DNA of 64,000 nucleotides, taken from contig NC_079134.1 in NCBI RefSeq assembly GCF_945859705.1, positions 39,694,576 through 39,758,575 of the forward strand, given 5' to 3'. Below, piece after piece: positions 23,018-34,263 of the stretch. The notes beneath the pieces are model-generated. The model worked only from the letters and a program-made list of their open reading frames with translations, had not been told where the DNA came from and ran no database searches. The number at the start of each line of letters is the position of its first letter. Position 1 is the stretch's first letter. The translations under genes and the position numbers were made by a program. The stretch is from Episyrphus balteatus (Eukaryota > Arthropoda > Insecta > Diptera > Syrphidae).

Positions 23018-24085
23018 GGGCGTATACAGGATTTCTTCTTGAGGGGGGTCATGCCAATTTTTTTTTACAAAAGTTTTGATAGTAGGCATAAACTTGAAAA
23101 TGTGCTATTTGAATTAAAAATATTAAAGTTTGTTCGTTTTGCATATCGAATCGAGCAGTTCCGAAGAGTTCTAAGAATAACCAAACAAAAACGTTGTGTG
23201 ATTCGTTTGCTTTTGTTTAGGGTTCAACCTTAAGTCTAACCAATTAAGACCATCCTGTCCTTAAAGTACAGTGTAATGTATAGGGATAGGATTTTCATAC
23301 ACAATTAAAAAACGAAAAATATGCGCTCAAAATATACTCTTAAATAAAAAACATGCACTTTAAATATGCTTTTAAGGCCACATGAATTTGTAAAATATCA
23401 ATATTTCTTTAAAATTATAAAAAGATTTTACGTAACTTTTATGAAATCTATATACGAAACCATTTCCGAGTTCAAAGATGTAACTTTTTGAAAATATTGG
23501 GGTTTTCTTTAAAAACAATAAATAAAATTGGCGAAAATAATCCAATTTATCATTTGAGCGTGTTTTTTATGAGTTTGGACAACGTTGATTTGCCAGTTTT
23601 TGACTTTTTTTCCAATTGACCTTCCGTCACTTTTAGTCAAAAATTTTAAGCGTGAAATTTCGTTATTTTTGCCAATTTTTGCGAAAATATGCACGAAAAT
23701 CATGCATTTATTTCCAAAATATGTCAAAATATGCAAAAAAAATGCTAATAAATGCAAAATATGCAAAAATATGCACTAACGATTGATTGCCATTTTAAAG
23801 GAAATATCCTGATTCGTGTACGTACATACTTCGTTGCCATGCTTCCGAGGTGTTCCTAAAAAAACATGCATTTGCATGGAAACCCGATCCCTAGTAATCT
23901 ACAAGTCCTTCGATTCAATAATTTGGCTTTAAACAACTCTGCATTGTTTTCCGCTAGTCCAGAATTATTTTATAAGTTAAAATGAAAATAATTTTAATTT
24001 AATAACACTGGTAACTTTCGAATTAATTGTCTTCCTAACCTCAGGCAAACGAATCGCAAAGTTTTTCCAAATAAATTGATTATCG
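23018..24085 (+). repeat. Interspersed repeat copy B, split by a nested MITE
   Basis: It begins CAGGGGCGTATACAGGATTT, a style common at hAT-like ends. Its outer parts (about 23050-23280 and 23894-24075) match copy A at 4133-6225. The nested element occupies 23281-23893, at a position where copy A is continuous. No coding capacity was seen. Confidence 0.55.
23281..23893. mobile_element. 613-bp MITE with TAGGGAT ends, nested in copy B
   Basis: The left end TAGGGATAGGATTTTCATAC and the right end read inward, TAGGGATCGGGTTTCCATGC, are imperfect inverted repeats of about 26 bases. GTA flanks both sides (23278-23280, 23894-23896). The interior has repeated AAATATGCA motifs (23680-23775). A diverged piece of the same right half lies at about 37960-38110 (TTACGATTGATGGCCA). 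Frames 23766-23509 and 23585-23779 are complementary chance frames. Confidence 0.7.
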
Positions 24086-26030
24086 AAGGATATTTTAAGT
24101 GATCTAAGCTTGCTTAAATATTTAATTTGCCTTTAGACAAGTTTGCTTATATTTTTATATATTTTATCGGTTTAGTCAAAATTAAAAAAATATTTGGATT
24201 TTAACTCCATACAAAACTCTACAACACAGCTTAACTTGTAGCCTATCAATGCCTTATATTATCAAAATAATCCTAATCCAGCATAGCGGTTGCTAAAAAT
24301 ATCCCCAATTATAGGAAAATAGTTGGTTTGAATACGGAAAAATTTTTTCACTTTTCATTTTCGTTCATGTTCTCAAACTTCGACATTTTGCAAATCACAT
24401 AACAATTTCTTGTTTAAGTTTTGAGTTCTTGGGGAGGGTCATGACCCTCATAACATAAATTATCTTATGTTGACTTAAGATATTTTCGCGTGTGCAAGCA
24501 GAAACAAAAAGTCATCCTTAAGTTGGCATAAATAAAATATTTTAAAAACTTCCGAAAGAGTGTGAAAAGGCAAATCATGTTATGTCAACGTAAGATGTTG
24601 GAAATTAATATAAAATACAATTTATAGAAAACCCAAACTATCTTAAGTCATATTTAACGTATTTAAGTCCATATAACAGGAAAAATATTCAAAATATCTT
24701 TTTGAAATAAATTTAATAAAAAAGATCATAAAATTTGACATCTAATTTTTTTATACAATTAAATCTACACTTGAAAGAATTTTTGGGGGGCAGCTTTGAA
24801 GTTTGTTTTTGGTCTCCTGAAAAATCATCAAAATTGACATACATAAGTTACTTTACCTTTTCAGTCGAGTCTTATAAGTTTTTCACCGTTTAACAATGAA
24901 CGATTACTAAAAATAAATAAAAACATTTGTTTTTTGTTGTGTTAAAGGCAAAATTTTTACTAAGCTGAACACACAGTTACCAATAAAACACAGCTGGGGT
25001 CTCAGGATAAGTAAAATAATAAAATTCAATTTTTAACATAAATTTTAAATTTGCTGGATAAAAATGTATGTTTTGACACGGGTTAATTTTTTTAAAAAAG
25101 TAGGTACTACATTTTTCAAAAAGATTTTCCGCTTTCTTTTGAGGGGTTTTTGAAACTAGTTTTTAAGCACCATACCATTTAAATTTTACAAAGTTTAATT
25201 TTCTTAAAAACGCGATATTTTGTTTAAAAGATTAATTTTTGACTTATTCTAATAAATGAAAGGTTTTTTTTTTTAAATAATTATTTAAGACACCTCCCAT
25301 AAAATTATTAGTTCAATTTCATATGAACAATTATTGACAAAAGTTTGCATAATGCTTTACCTACCATAAATCAAAACTATTATTAAAAAAAAAATATTTT
25401 TTGTTTTTTAAAATAACTATACAAAACGTCACTCCAACTTTTTTTTTTTATTATTTCTACCAAAAATTGCCATTTATTAAAAGAAATGATTGAGTACTCT
25501 AAATTGAGTTAATATTCATTTAATTTTGTATTTTTTTTATTTTTAATTTTTTCAACTTACATTTACCTACTAATGTTTTAAACGAAAAGTTTTACGAAAT
25601 TAAGAAACTTAAAGAGAAAGCTTGTGCGATTTAGAAATTTATATAATTTGAATACTATCGGCCATATTATTGAAAAATTTCAAAATAAGTTTTATAGCAA
25701 AACATGTCTTGTGACTGCTTAAATTTGAAATACATACTTCGACCAATTAGGAATTTAACCAAAATTATAATTAAGATTTTGTCTTCTAGATGTCAAATCT
25801 CTCTATAATATTGCCATGTTTGGGAAAATTTGTAACTTCTAATACCCACTAAACATGTTTTGAGATACACAAAACTTGTTTTGAAATTAGTGAATATAAT
25901 ATGGCCGTACCCAAATAAACGAACTAAAATATTTTCATTATGATCAGATTCAAAATTAATCAATTAAAACATTCTCAGAAAATTTTATGTTCGACTGAAA
26001 AAATATACATTTTTACGGGAAACCGACGAA
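24086..26030. other. AT-rich stretch with no recognised feature
   Basis: A GGGGAGGGTCATGACCCTCATA patch near 24433-24453 resembles the GGGGGGTCATGCC near the left end of copy B and might mark its other border. TTATGTTGACTTAAGAT is weakly echoed near 24580. No gene was seen. Confidence 0.35.
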
Positions 26031-26196
26031 TTTATGAATACCAGAGTTATGCGTGACAGAGTTACGCGCGTCAAAGTTACGCAAACCCGAAGTAACGAAA
26101 AACCGAAGTTATGAAAGAGCGAAGTTATGAAAGACCGAAGTTACGAAAAACCGAAGTTATGAAAAACCAGAGTTATGAACACCAAAGCTATGAAAC
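26031..26196 (+). repeat. Minisatellite of a 15-16 bp GAAGTTATGAAAAACC unit
   Basis: About 11 tandem copies, variable at the left (GAGTTATGCGTGACA, GAGTTACGCGCGTCA) and more uniform in the middle (GAAGTTATGAAAGACC, GAAGTTACGAAAAACC). No inverted partner array was found nearby. The period and style resemble the sub-terminal arrays of the tandem-TIR elements, but the sequence differs. Confidence 0.85.
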
Positions 26197-26700
26197 GATG
26201 CAACCATTGAGATGAACGATATACAGGAGGAACGTGCCAAAAAGCTGGAGCGTGTAGGTTGAGTCAAGGCAAGGCAAAAATTGTATGGGACCGGGTGTCT
26301 ATTCTAAGCCGTTTTCTAAAAAAATGACTTAATTTGGAAAAAAAAATTATTTAAAATAACTTGGGAATTTAAATATTTATCGCAACAGATAATAAGCTTG
26401 TACAACGACATTGTAAAAAAAATGTTACTCATACGCCACCAAACATTTTCACAAAACTATATTTACTCTGTTTTACGTTTTTCAAAAGATGTCATGCTGT
26501 GAGGGTTGATTGATTGGAGTTGATATTTGAATATGAACGTATGCTGCGAGTAGTTGGATTTTCAAAAAATTAGTTTTTGGTAACACAATATTTCAGTAAT
26601 CATTTTACTAATTGAAAAAAAAGCTGATTTGTTTTGAATAAATATTATAATCTTTGTGGAACTTTAATTAACCAAAACTAGTGCAAACTGAATTAGATAT
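26197..26700. other. No recognised feature
   Basis: AT-rich DNA between the minisatellite and the Tc1-like MITE; no gene or repeat was recognised. Confidence 0.35.
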
Positions 26701-26701
26701 A

Positions 26702-26908
26702 CAGTAGCGAGCAAAAAAAAATGCAAACAATAAAAACATTTGCATTTTTAGACTTTTGACCAAATAATGGTTTTATAGCAAAATATTCCACAAATTGACT
26801 CTGTTTAATGAAAATAAAACAGTTTCAATATCCCAAATTTGGTAACTTACTTCTTGTTCAAAACTCTTTAAACCTCTTTCGTTTGCATTTTTTTTTTGCT
26901 CGCTACTG
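26702..26908. mobile_element. 207-bp Tc1/mariner-like MITE
   Basis: The ends CAGTAGCGAGCAAAAAAAAA and its complement are near-perfect inverted repeats of about 28 bases, continuing to TGCAAAC. TA flanks both ends (26700-26701, 26909-26910). CAGT ends plus a TA duplication fit Tc1/mariner. The interior is AT-rich without coding sequence. Confidence 0.88.
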
Positions 26909-26910
26909 TA

Positions 26911-27685
26911 GCTACAAATTGCCTATTCAAATTTGTACATCTTAAAAATATTGTCTAACGAGCTTACTTTTTTTTCAGGTCAAACATAAATCTGAATTTT
27001 TTTACTGCAATCATGAGAAACTGATAAGAAAATGGGTAAGTTTAAGGCTGAAAAGTTAAAATAAGTTAAATATTAGGTTAAGATTATAACACAAAACTTC
27101 AAATAAGAATTGTTGGTAAACTATAAAAAATTGAAAAGGAAAGTTTTATTTTTGTGATTTTTTAAACGAAAACAAGTCAAACTTCAAACCTCGTCCTTTT
27201 TAAGGTTTGAAAACGATAGTTCTAACAAAATTGATTAAACTAATGAGAATGACCTTCTACTAGAAATGCAAAAGTGTTTTACTAATATTTTTGAAAGGAA
27301 CTCGCATGTATATAATTCAAATTCAGATTATCGGTTTCATAAGCTCATGAGTTTTTTGCGGATATCGAGTTTCATGACTCCTTGCATACTTTAGCTTATG
27401 TGTAATTAAAGTACTAAAATGGCAAAAGATCATCATTTGTAATAGCTGGAAAAACCTATATAATTTAAAATCAAATTAACTTATAAACTATCAAACTCAG
27501 TTGCCTAGAATTTATAAAATGTATATGTACCAAGTTTGTTTTTACGTATCACACAACCGAACTAGAAGATAAAAGCATATAAACCTAAAGATACCATCAA
27601 AATTTTAAAATTCTATACGTTTTAGTAATAATTATTCCTTAAAACTCCCTAAAAATCTGTTAAACTATCACATAGAACCTACATA
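26911..27685. other. No recognised feature
   Basis: AT-rich DNA with no gene, RNA or paired repeat recognised. Confidence 0.35.
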
Positions 27686-28219
27686 TCGTCGCTATGCTGC
27701 CAAAACGCACTAAGTCAAAAAATATAGTTTTGAGTAAATCGATTTTTAAGATTATTTCTCTTGTGAAAATTCAATGTTAACTGTTATTTGTCGGATAATC
27801 ACTTTAAACACAAACTCAACATTTTGACATTAGTTTCCAAAAACTTTTTTGGTTTTTGAATAACAAAAATGATAATTATGTGAACAAAAGTAGAAAAAGC
27901 CATGACTTAGTGCCTTTTACCTGTAATGATTTGCAATTATTTGTTCGTAATGTATACTTTTCTGGCATATGAAGTTAAAGGAAACAACATTATAGCACAA
28001 AAATAAAGACAAAATCTCAATTATACCTAGTTAAATCAGAAATTTTACAACGTAGAAGAATTAAAAACAAGTTACTATTAAAAGAAGGCTTTAAAAATGG
28101 AAGCAATTTTAAATAATTTCTTCCATCTAATACATCTAGTTCTGGAAGGAAATCTTTTGTCTAACATTTTGATGGTAATGATGAAAACCAAGAATGAAAA
28201 ATTTCAGGAATAACAAAGG

Positions 28220-28430
28220 GTGAAGTCCACTTCTCTATACATAAGTCGGATTTTTAAAGGTCTTTAAAATTAAGGGTTTTGTTCTATATAAAATAATATA
28301 CAAGAAAGAAATCTGTGAAACCTTTATTTCAAAAGTTCCTTTAGTTCTTGAGAAAAGGCTTTTCAAAGTTCAAAATAATGCACAACTTTCAAATGGACTT
28401 AACCCATTATTACTCTGAACACCTCATATA
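28220..28430 (+). repeat. Related copy of the 3.0-kb repeat without the TTAA MITE
   Basis: AGTCCACTTCTCTATA...TTTTTAAAGGTCTTTAAAATTA aligns with the two flanks of the MITE at 3030-3723 (AGTCCACTTCTCTATA and TTAAAGGTCTTAAAAATTA). It continues to CTCTGAACACCTCA, matching CTGAACGCCTCA at 3882. It carries a single TTAA where copy 1 has the 694-bp insertion. Confidence 0.75.
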
Positions 28431-28924
28431 TCAATCAGGTCTTTCCCCTAGTTGTGCTAATTTAAGAGGTTCGGTGTACCCTGTACAGTCTTGGCCATTT
28501 TTTTCCCGGCAGATAATTAGGAACAGTATTTCTCCCTCTTCGAAAATTCTTAAAAACGTTCAAGTTTCGAAAATTGTGGTCATATTCATATTAAGTTTGA
28601 AGTATTCCCGGTTTTTTTTTTTTCGTATCGAAAACATTTAATTTGAAGCCAGTTAAGAACGAGAATTCTAATTCATTTTTAAAAGGTTATTAAGATTCAT
28701 ATAGAAAATTCAAGTCGTCTTTACTCGCTGATAAACTTATAATTTGTATTAATCAATTTTAAATTAAACTTCTTTAAAATATTTTTTAAAAAAGAAATAA
28801 ATTTATTAGTTTGAATCTCAAAGGTTTTCTTAAGATACGAAGTATCTTGTTCGATGGTCGACTTAAGATTTGATGTATGTTCTGCGACAGCCAACTTAAG
28901 ATTAAATTATAATTTTGATATTTG

Positions 28925-29125
28925 GAATGATCCAACTGGGAATCGTTACAATGTTCTTTGTTTAAAAATGATGACACAGCATCTTACAGTTGCTCTAGCG
29001 GATGCTTGGGTGTCGAAGTTTATTACTACTTAAAATGATGACACAGCATCTAACAGTGGATGCTTGGATGTCGCAGTTTATTATTACAAGATAAATATTA
29101 GAATACACCAGAAGGGTATATGCTA
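28925..29125 (+). repeat. Short tandem duplication AATGATGACACAGCATCT
   Basis: A ~65-bp segment starting AATGATGACACAGCATCT with GGATGCTTGG and a TTTATTA tail occurs twice in tandem (28966 and 29034). GATCCAAC...ACAATGTT blocks lie on each side (28930 and 29130). Non-coding. Confidence 0.7.
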
Positions 29126-29620
29126 TGATCCAACATTGTAGATCGATACAATGTTGTATTGTTTATTTGTTTATGTCTCGCTATTTTGTTTTAATTTATT
29201 GTGGAGGCGCACAAGTGATATCGGATAAAACTAATCTATTTACATTTGACCGCTTTTTTCTTACATTTACCTCACAAGATACTTTGTAAGTCATTTTTCA
29301 AATTTAAAAATGTTGTTTTGAAGACAGGAAAAATGCACTAAGTCTCATTAATGCTTTCTCTTGCTATAAACTGGTACTGATTTAATTTTTTTTGCGTTAC
29401 AGGTAAAAAGCACTAAGTCAACTTAGTGCGTTGTGCCTGTATTAAAGTTATTTTTTTTGACTTCGTGCAGAAATATACCTCAAATAATTCATAAAGTACG
29501 CCAAATATTTCTTAGTGTGGTATTTTACTAGATCGATATCATCATTCTGAACCGTTTTGCATTTAAATCTAAAAATCCTTAAAATATGACTTAGTGCGTT
29601 TTGGCAGCATAGCGACGATA

Positions 29621-30299
29621 TTATGAAAGAAAGAAAAAAAAAATAAAAAAACTGATCACTTAAACATCTAACGTAAAGTCCTTGCTGTTATTATAACCTT
29701 TGATTTATGATTCCCGTAAAACTTTAAAATTGGAATATTAATAATAATTTTCTTGGCACACATGTGTTTTCCCAAAAAAAAAAAAAAATTCTTCATATTT
29801 TTAGTTTCCTTTTGTTTTTAACATAAACCATACATATCCACATTATGTACGTGTATACAATGGGCGTGGGCCCATTTTAAAGTCTGTGTAAAAGTATAAG
29901 TACATATATAAACCTACACAGGAGTTTCCACTTCTGCATATTAAAAATCATTTTTTTTTTTGCAAAAAAGGTCCTCATCTGTGCACTCTCCAACACGAAA
30001 GCTAAAAACACATAAACTAGAAAAAAAACAAAATCTCATACCATAAAGAAGAATAAAAAAAATATATTAAAATTTATGTATAAGTACCCTAACACTCATA
30101 TATACGAGGAGAATAAAAAAAAAGAACTGGAAATATTTCAAATTTTCTCAACCTCCTTGTTCTTTAAAGTTGTCATAGCAGACAACAACTCTCTCTCATA
30201 CCTACCCATAGCACATTTTTGTCGGTTCCATACCTATATAAACAATAGGTCCCAGGCGTTGGTTCCACACAAGCAACTTAGTAAAGAAATATGATTCCC
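29621..30299. other. AT-rich stretch with no recognised feature
   Basis: The frame 30076-30294 shows no domain. No gene or paired repeat was recognised. Confidence 0.35.
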
Positions 30300-31690
30300 A
30301 TAGACACCCTCATTTTGAAATTCAACTCCCAACTTCAAAAACCCCCTTCAAATATACTCTCTGTACTGTCTTCTACTCAAACTCCTGTTTAAAATGTGAG
30401 AAAAAAAAAACTGAAAAAAAATCCAAGGATATGGAAGAAGAAGAATTTATATGCCTCTGCCCATATTTCCCTATGAATTTGTGAAAAACGCTTTTTTATT
30501 GGGCAATTTCAAGCGCATGTCCCCCGCGCGCGTACATAGACGCACATCGGTATCGTCGTGTCGTCGTTCTTCCCGCTGCTACCTCTATAGAATCCAACGA
30601 CAAGAACGACGACGACGTCTTACAATGCCGCACTGCATATAACCAAGCGATATTAATATTTGACTACCTCCACCGAATAAAGTAGTTTTTCTCATTTAAA
30701 AATTCCACTTTTTCACCCCAACCCCCATACAAAACAGTGCACTGACTTTTCATCCCCAAAAATAATAATACAAAAAAAAAAAAATCATAAAAAAAATAAA
30801 AACACAAACCCAACTGAAGCAAAAGAACTCTGGCAAAGAATACCAGCAAAACGGGACGCCCCCAATTTTTTTTTCTCGCTCATATTTTCACATTTTTGAA
30901 TTTATGAAAAGTTATTCTTCCCCCCCAATCTTCACCCCAAAACAACCCAGATGAACACATTCAAACCAACAGACACCTGCAACAAGGACGACGACAAGTC
31001 CCTTTCGTATGTACATATTCTTTCTTTTGTGAGTGTGTAGTGAAAAATTTTCCATTTTCCATTTTTCTCTGTCTCTCTGTTTCCATATGGAGAAGAAAAA
31101 GGCACCTCCAACTCTCACCCCCATCTTCCCATTTTGAGTACACACTTGTTTTTTTTTTTTTCAACCAAGTGGGTGGCATTTGATTGGAAATTTTAATATG
31201 AATTTCCCTCGACTCGTTGGAGGGATGGTTTTGGTAGGATTCTATTATGTTTTCCCTGAAGCTTTTCTTTTATTTTTTCTATTTTCTATGGAAAATTCAA
31301 TGTTTTTTTTTTTTTGTTTGCATTTTCAAATGGATGCACAAGGAGCATATGAGTGTGCCCCCACACTCTCTATTATTTTGCAAAAATATATTCTTTTCTT
31401 GAGGTTCTACTATTTAGTTTCCCCCTTCCCTTCAATATGAACTTTTATTATTAACCCCCCCCTTCTCATTCCCACCCCCTTTAACAATTTCTATGATGGA
31501 AAATTATTTTTTAAATATTTATGACCATTCTCAGTGGTCATGGTAGTCGGTCGTGTATATGGCGAGTTTATTTTGTTATTTTTTTTTTTCTTATACTTGA
31601 CTCCACTCCACTTTACTCTCCATATAGTTGCTATTGCGATGGATGGTTTATTGAAATTAAAAATAAAATTTTTCATGAAATATGAACGAA
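30300..31690. other. Repeat-poor island (candidate regulatory or exon region 2)
   Basis: GC-richer, mixed-composition DNA with CGTCGTGTCGTCGTTC and GACGACGACGTC at 30555-30620, a GGGTG/CACCC-rich zone at 30700-31140 and a C-rich run at 31455-31485. No interspersed element was recognised. The short frames here show no domain. Composition suggests non-coding exons or regulatory DNA, but that is inference. Confidence 0.3.
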
Positions 31691-32935
31691 GTTTTTGGAA
31701 AAAATATATGTAATATGAAATCCGCTTTCGATTCGATGGATTTGTGATGAAGTTGTTTATTTTTTGGAAAATTGAGGACGAAAAGATGATTCTCGTTCAA
31801 AGTGATTTTAATTTTCTTTTCTTTTCCTTATACTCGTATAAAGTTTGAGAGTATAGGAAAAATGAAAATATTTATGAAGCATTAGATTGGTTTTTTTCGG
31901 TTTTTGGGAGATGAGGATGACGAATTGAGAAATATATTAAAGTTATAATTCGAAAAGAAAATTTTTTTTTATTGCCAAAAAAATTATATCACTGATATGA
32001 AAGTACTTTCGTAGTTTTAAGTGTTGTCAATGCTACTTGAAATTAATTTTTTTTTATAAATATTATTATTATATTATATTATTATATTTATAGTACAAAG
32101 TACATAAATGTACGAAGTACTGACTTTTTTTTATAAATAATCTTTCTCACTTTGTTGATACACCTTTAAGCCAATTTTAATGATTTGGTCAAATAGGCGG
32201 AAGAATCTGGTTGAATTTTTATTAACAATACATTTACTTATAGATGAGTCTAACTCGTTTTGACAGTTTATTTAAGACCATTGTAGCTAGTCAACAGCTA
32301 CGGCAATTATATGAAAAAAAAAAAACTTTAACGATCTTAATAAATCTACCTAACATGATTTCTTTTCTTACTAAATAATTAAGTTTATGGTTATACATCA
32401 GTTTTTTTTTTTAGTTTCTCTTAACATCATAACAGAATTTGGTAAAAAAAAATTTGCAGTAAAATGTTTAAAAAGTTTCACAAAAAGACACTCTAGTGTG
32501 TATTAAAGTAATTTAAAAAAAAGTACTCATACACCCCGGTGTACGCCTAGTTTAAATATACACATGTGGAGATGTGTACACTTTATTCATCGACCTAAAT
32601 TAAATTTAATTACGATTAATTTAGTAGATACAAAAACCATTCTCAACCTTGTACGATTAGACACAGGGGCATGTCAATGTCACCCCAAAAAAAAAAAAAA
32701 AAATACCAAATTTTTTGTTTTGGGACTTATGGCCCACTTGAGTGAGATATCAAACTCAAATTCAATGTTGAACTTACTGCTCACCTCATTGATAAATAAA
32801 TACCAAGAAAAAATTTTCGTTATTATGCCGCAACTACAATTTTTCCAAGTGATACAAAATATTAGCTGGAGAAAATTCAAGAAGCAAGAACATATTTGTG
32901 AAGTTATTCTTCTTTTCCGGCGTTTGCATCAGAGT
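31691..32935. other. AT-rich stretch with no recognised feature
   Basis: The longest frame (124 codons, 32564-32938) is unremarkable, lacks a recognised domain and contains a poly-Lys run from an A tract; I do not call it a gene. Confidence 0.35.
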
Positions 32936-32943
32936 TAAAATTT

Positions 32944-33448
32944 GGGTTGGGGTCGAAATTCTGTATGTTGCAAAATTCTGTATTCAAAATACTGTATGCC
33001 AAAATACTGTATGTCAAAATTCTGTATGTGCAAAATGCTGTAGGAACAAAATTCTGAAAGTCAAAATTCTGTACAGCAAAATTCTGGTTGGTCAAAATAC
33101 TGTATTTCAAAATTCTGTACATCAAAATTCTGTAAATCAAAATTCTGTAAAAATGCTGTAAAAAAATATAGTTTTGATAATGTAAAAAAGTACGCGCGCA
33201 CTTTTTTACATTTACAAAACTATATTTTTTTGCAGCATTTTTACAGAATTTTGATATACAGTATTTTGCCGTACAGAATTTTACAAAACAGAATTTTGCA
33301 TGTCAGTATTTTGTTGATACAGTATTTTGACGTACAGAATTTTGTATTTACAGTATAATGACGTACAGAATTATGGTATTACAGTATTTTGACCCCACAG
33401 AATTTTGTCGTACAGAATTTTGACAAGCAGAATTATGACCCGCTCCCC
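32944..33448 (+). mobile_element. Tandem-TIR element, copy 2 (505 bp, 8-bp TSD TAAAATTT)
   Basis: The left end is GGGTTGGGGTCGAAATTCTG and the right end read inward is GGGGAGCGGGTCATAATTCTG with its first G at 33448. TAAAATTT flanks both ends exactly (32936-32943, 33449-33456). About 13 units of a ~15-bp CAAAATTCTGTA repeat run to about 33150. A ~90-bp hairpin follows (33151-33240, AATGCTGTAAAAAAATATAG and complement around GTACGCGCGCAC). About 13 inverted units then run to the end. It lacks the unique interval seen in copies 1, 3 and 4, so it is the minimal form. Confidence 0.9.
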
Positions 33449-33773
33449 TAAAATTTACTTTACTAATTCTAAATATACTTTTCAAATAATATTAAAAAAC
33501 GATGCAAAGTTAATAAATTTTATACATATATTTTTTAATGATTGTCTGCAATAATTCAGTCAAAAAATACTCATAGCTTTTGCAGCTTTTTCTTTGAAAA
33601 AAAATTTAATTTTTTTTTTTTTTATGCAAAAATGAAATATTTTGAAACTTTTGAACACCACTTTATAAAAAAGATCTATAGTAATGTGGTGAAACTTTTG
33701 TAAAAATATGTGTGCCTAGAGGAAGTTTAAAATAGTACACATTTTTATTTTGTGTAGAGTAATTTGAAAGTGT

Positions 33774-33797
33774 TTTTTTTTTTTTTTTTTTTTTTTT
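33774..33797. repeat. Poly-T tract
   Basis: An uninterrupted run of about 24 T beside the small TIR element that follows. Confidence 0.95.
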
Positions 33798-33831
33798 AAT
33801 TTTCAATAATTCATCCGAAGTAAAAGACAAA

Positions 33832-34088
33832 TCGACGGTTAAACTTCATAACCTCGTAAGTCGTTTTTGCAAGTTTTTCAGAAATCAAAAAACAAAATGT
33901 TGTGTTTCTTGTTTTTGTATGGGATCTATCAATACGAGTGTTTGAATTTTGTCATTCCTGAAAAATGTTAAGAACAACATTGTTAAGCTGAATATACCAA
34001 AAGATAGCTCTGAATTTTCTGAATTGTTTGCATTAATAATATTTTTTCGAATTTTTAGACTTACGAGGTTAGGAAGTTTAACCGTCGA
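33832..34088. mobile_element. 257-bp MITE with TCGACGGTTAAACTTC ends
   Basis: TCGACGGTTAAACTTCATAA then CCTCGTAAGTC at the left is mirrored by GACTTACGAGGTTAGGAAGT with TTAACCGTCGA at the right: about 31 bases with two or three mismatches. A further GTTTAACCATC follows at 34106. No coding sequence; target duplication unclear. Confidence 0.75.
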
Positions 34089-34263
34089 AATATTTGTTTG
34101 CTAAGTTTAACCATCTCTGGTATTATCTAGATCTAGAGTATAAAAATTGACCAATAAAACACACATGTTTAAATACATGGATTTTCGAAAACAAGGTATT
34201 CACATTATAATCTCGAGTTTAAATATAAAATAAAGATTAGGCTATTAACTGTTAAGAAAATGC

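Larger units (their letters stand above)
27686..29618. mobile_element. 1.93-kb TIR element with repeated GCACTAAGT motifs
   Basis: TCGTCGCTATGCTGCCAAAA then CGCACTAAGTCA at 27686-27717 is matched exactly in reverse at 29587-29618. TA flanks both ends (27684-27685, 29619-29620). The motif GCACTAAGT or its complement recurs at about 27710, 27903, 29334, 29411, 29422 and 29588, and in degraded form near 29460. The pair at 29408-29430 is inverted, forming a small hairpin. No transposase frame is present. It contains the empty-site relative of the 3.0-kb repeat (28220-28430) and a short tandem duplication. Family not recognised. Confidence 0.8.

Noticed and set aside
32898..33161. QNSV-type repeat frame and its antisense partner
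   Set aside because: Same cause in copy 2; frames at 34824-35052, 38516-38761 and 39143-39343 were rejected for the same reason.
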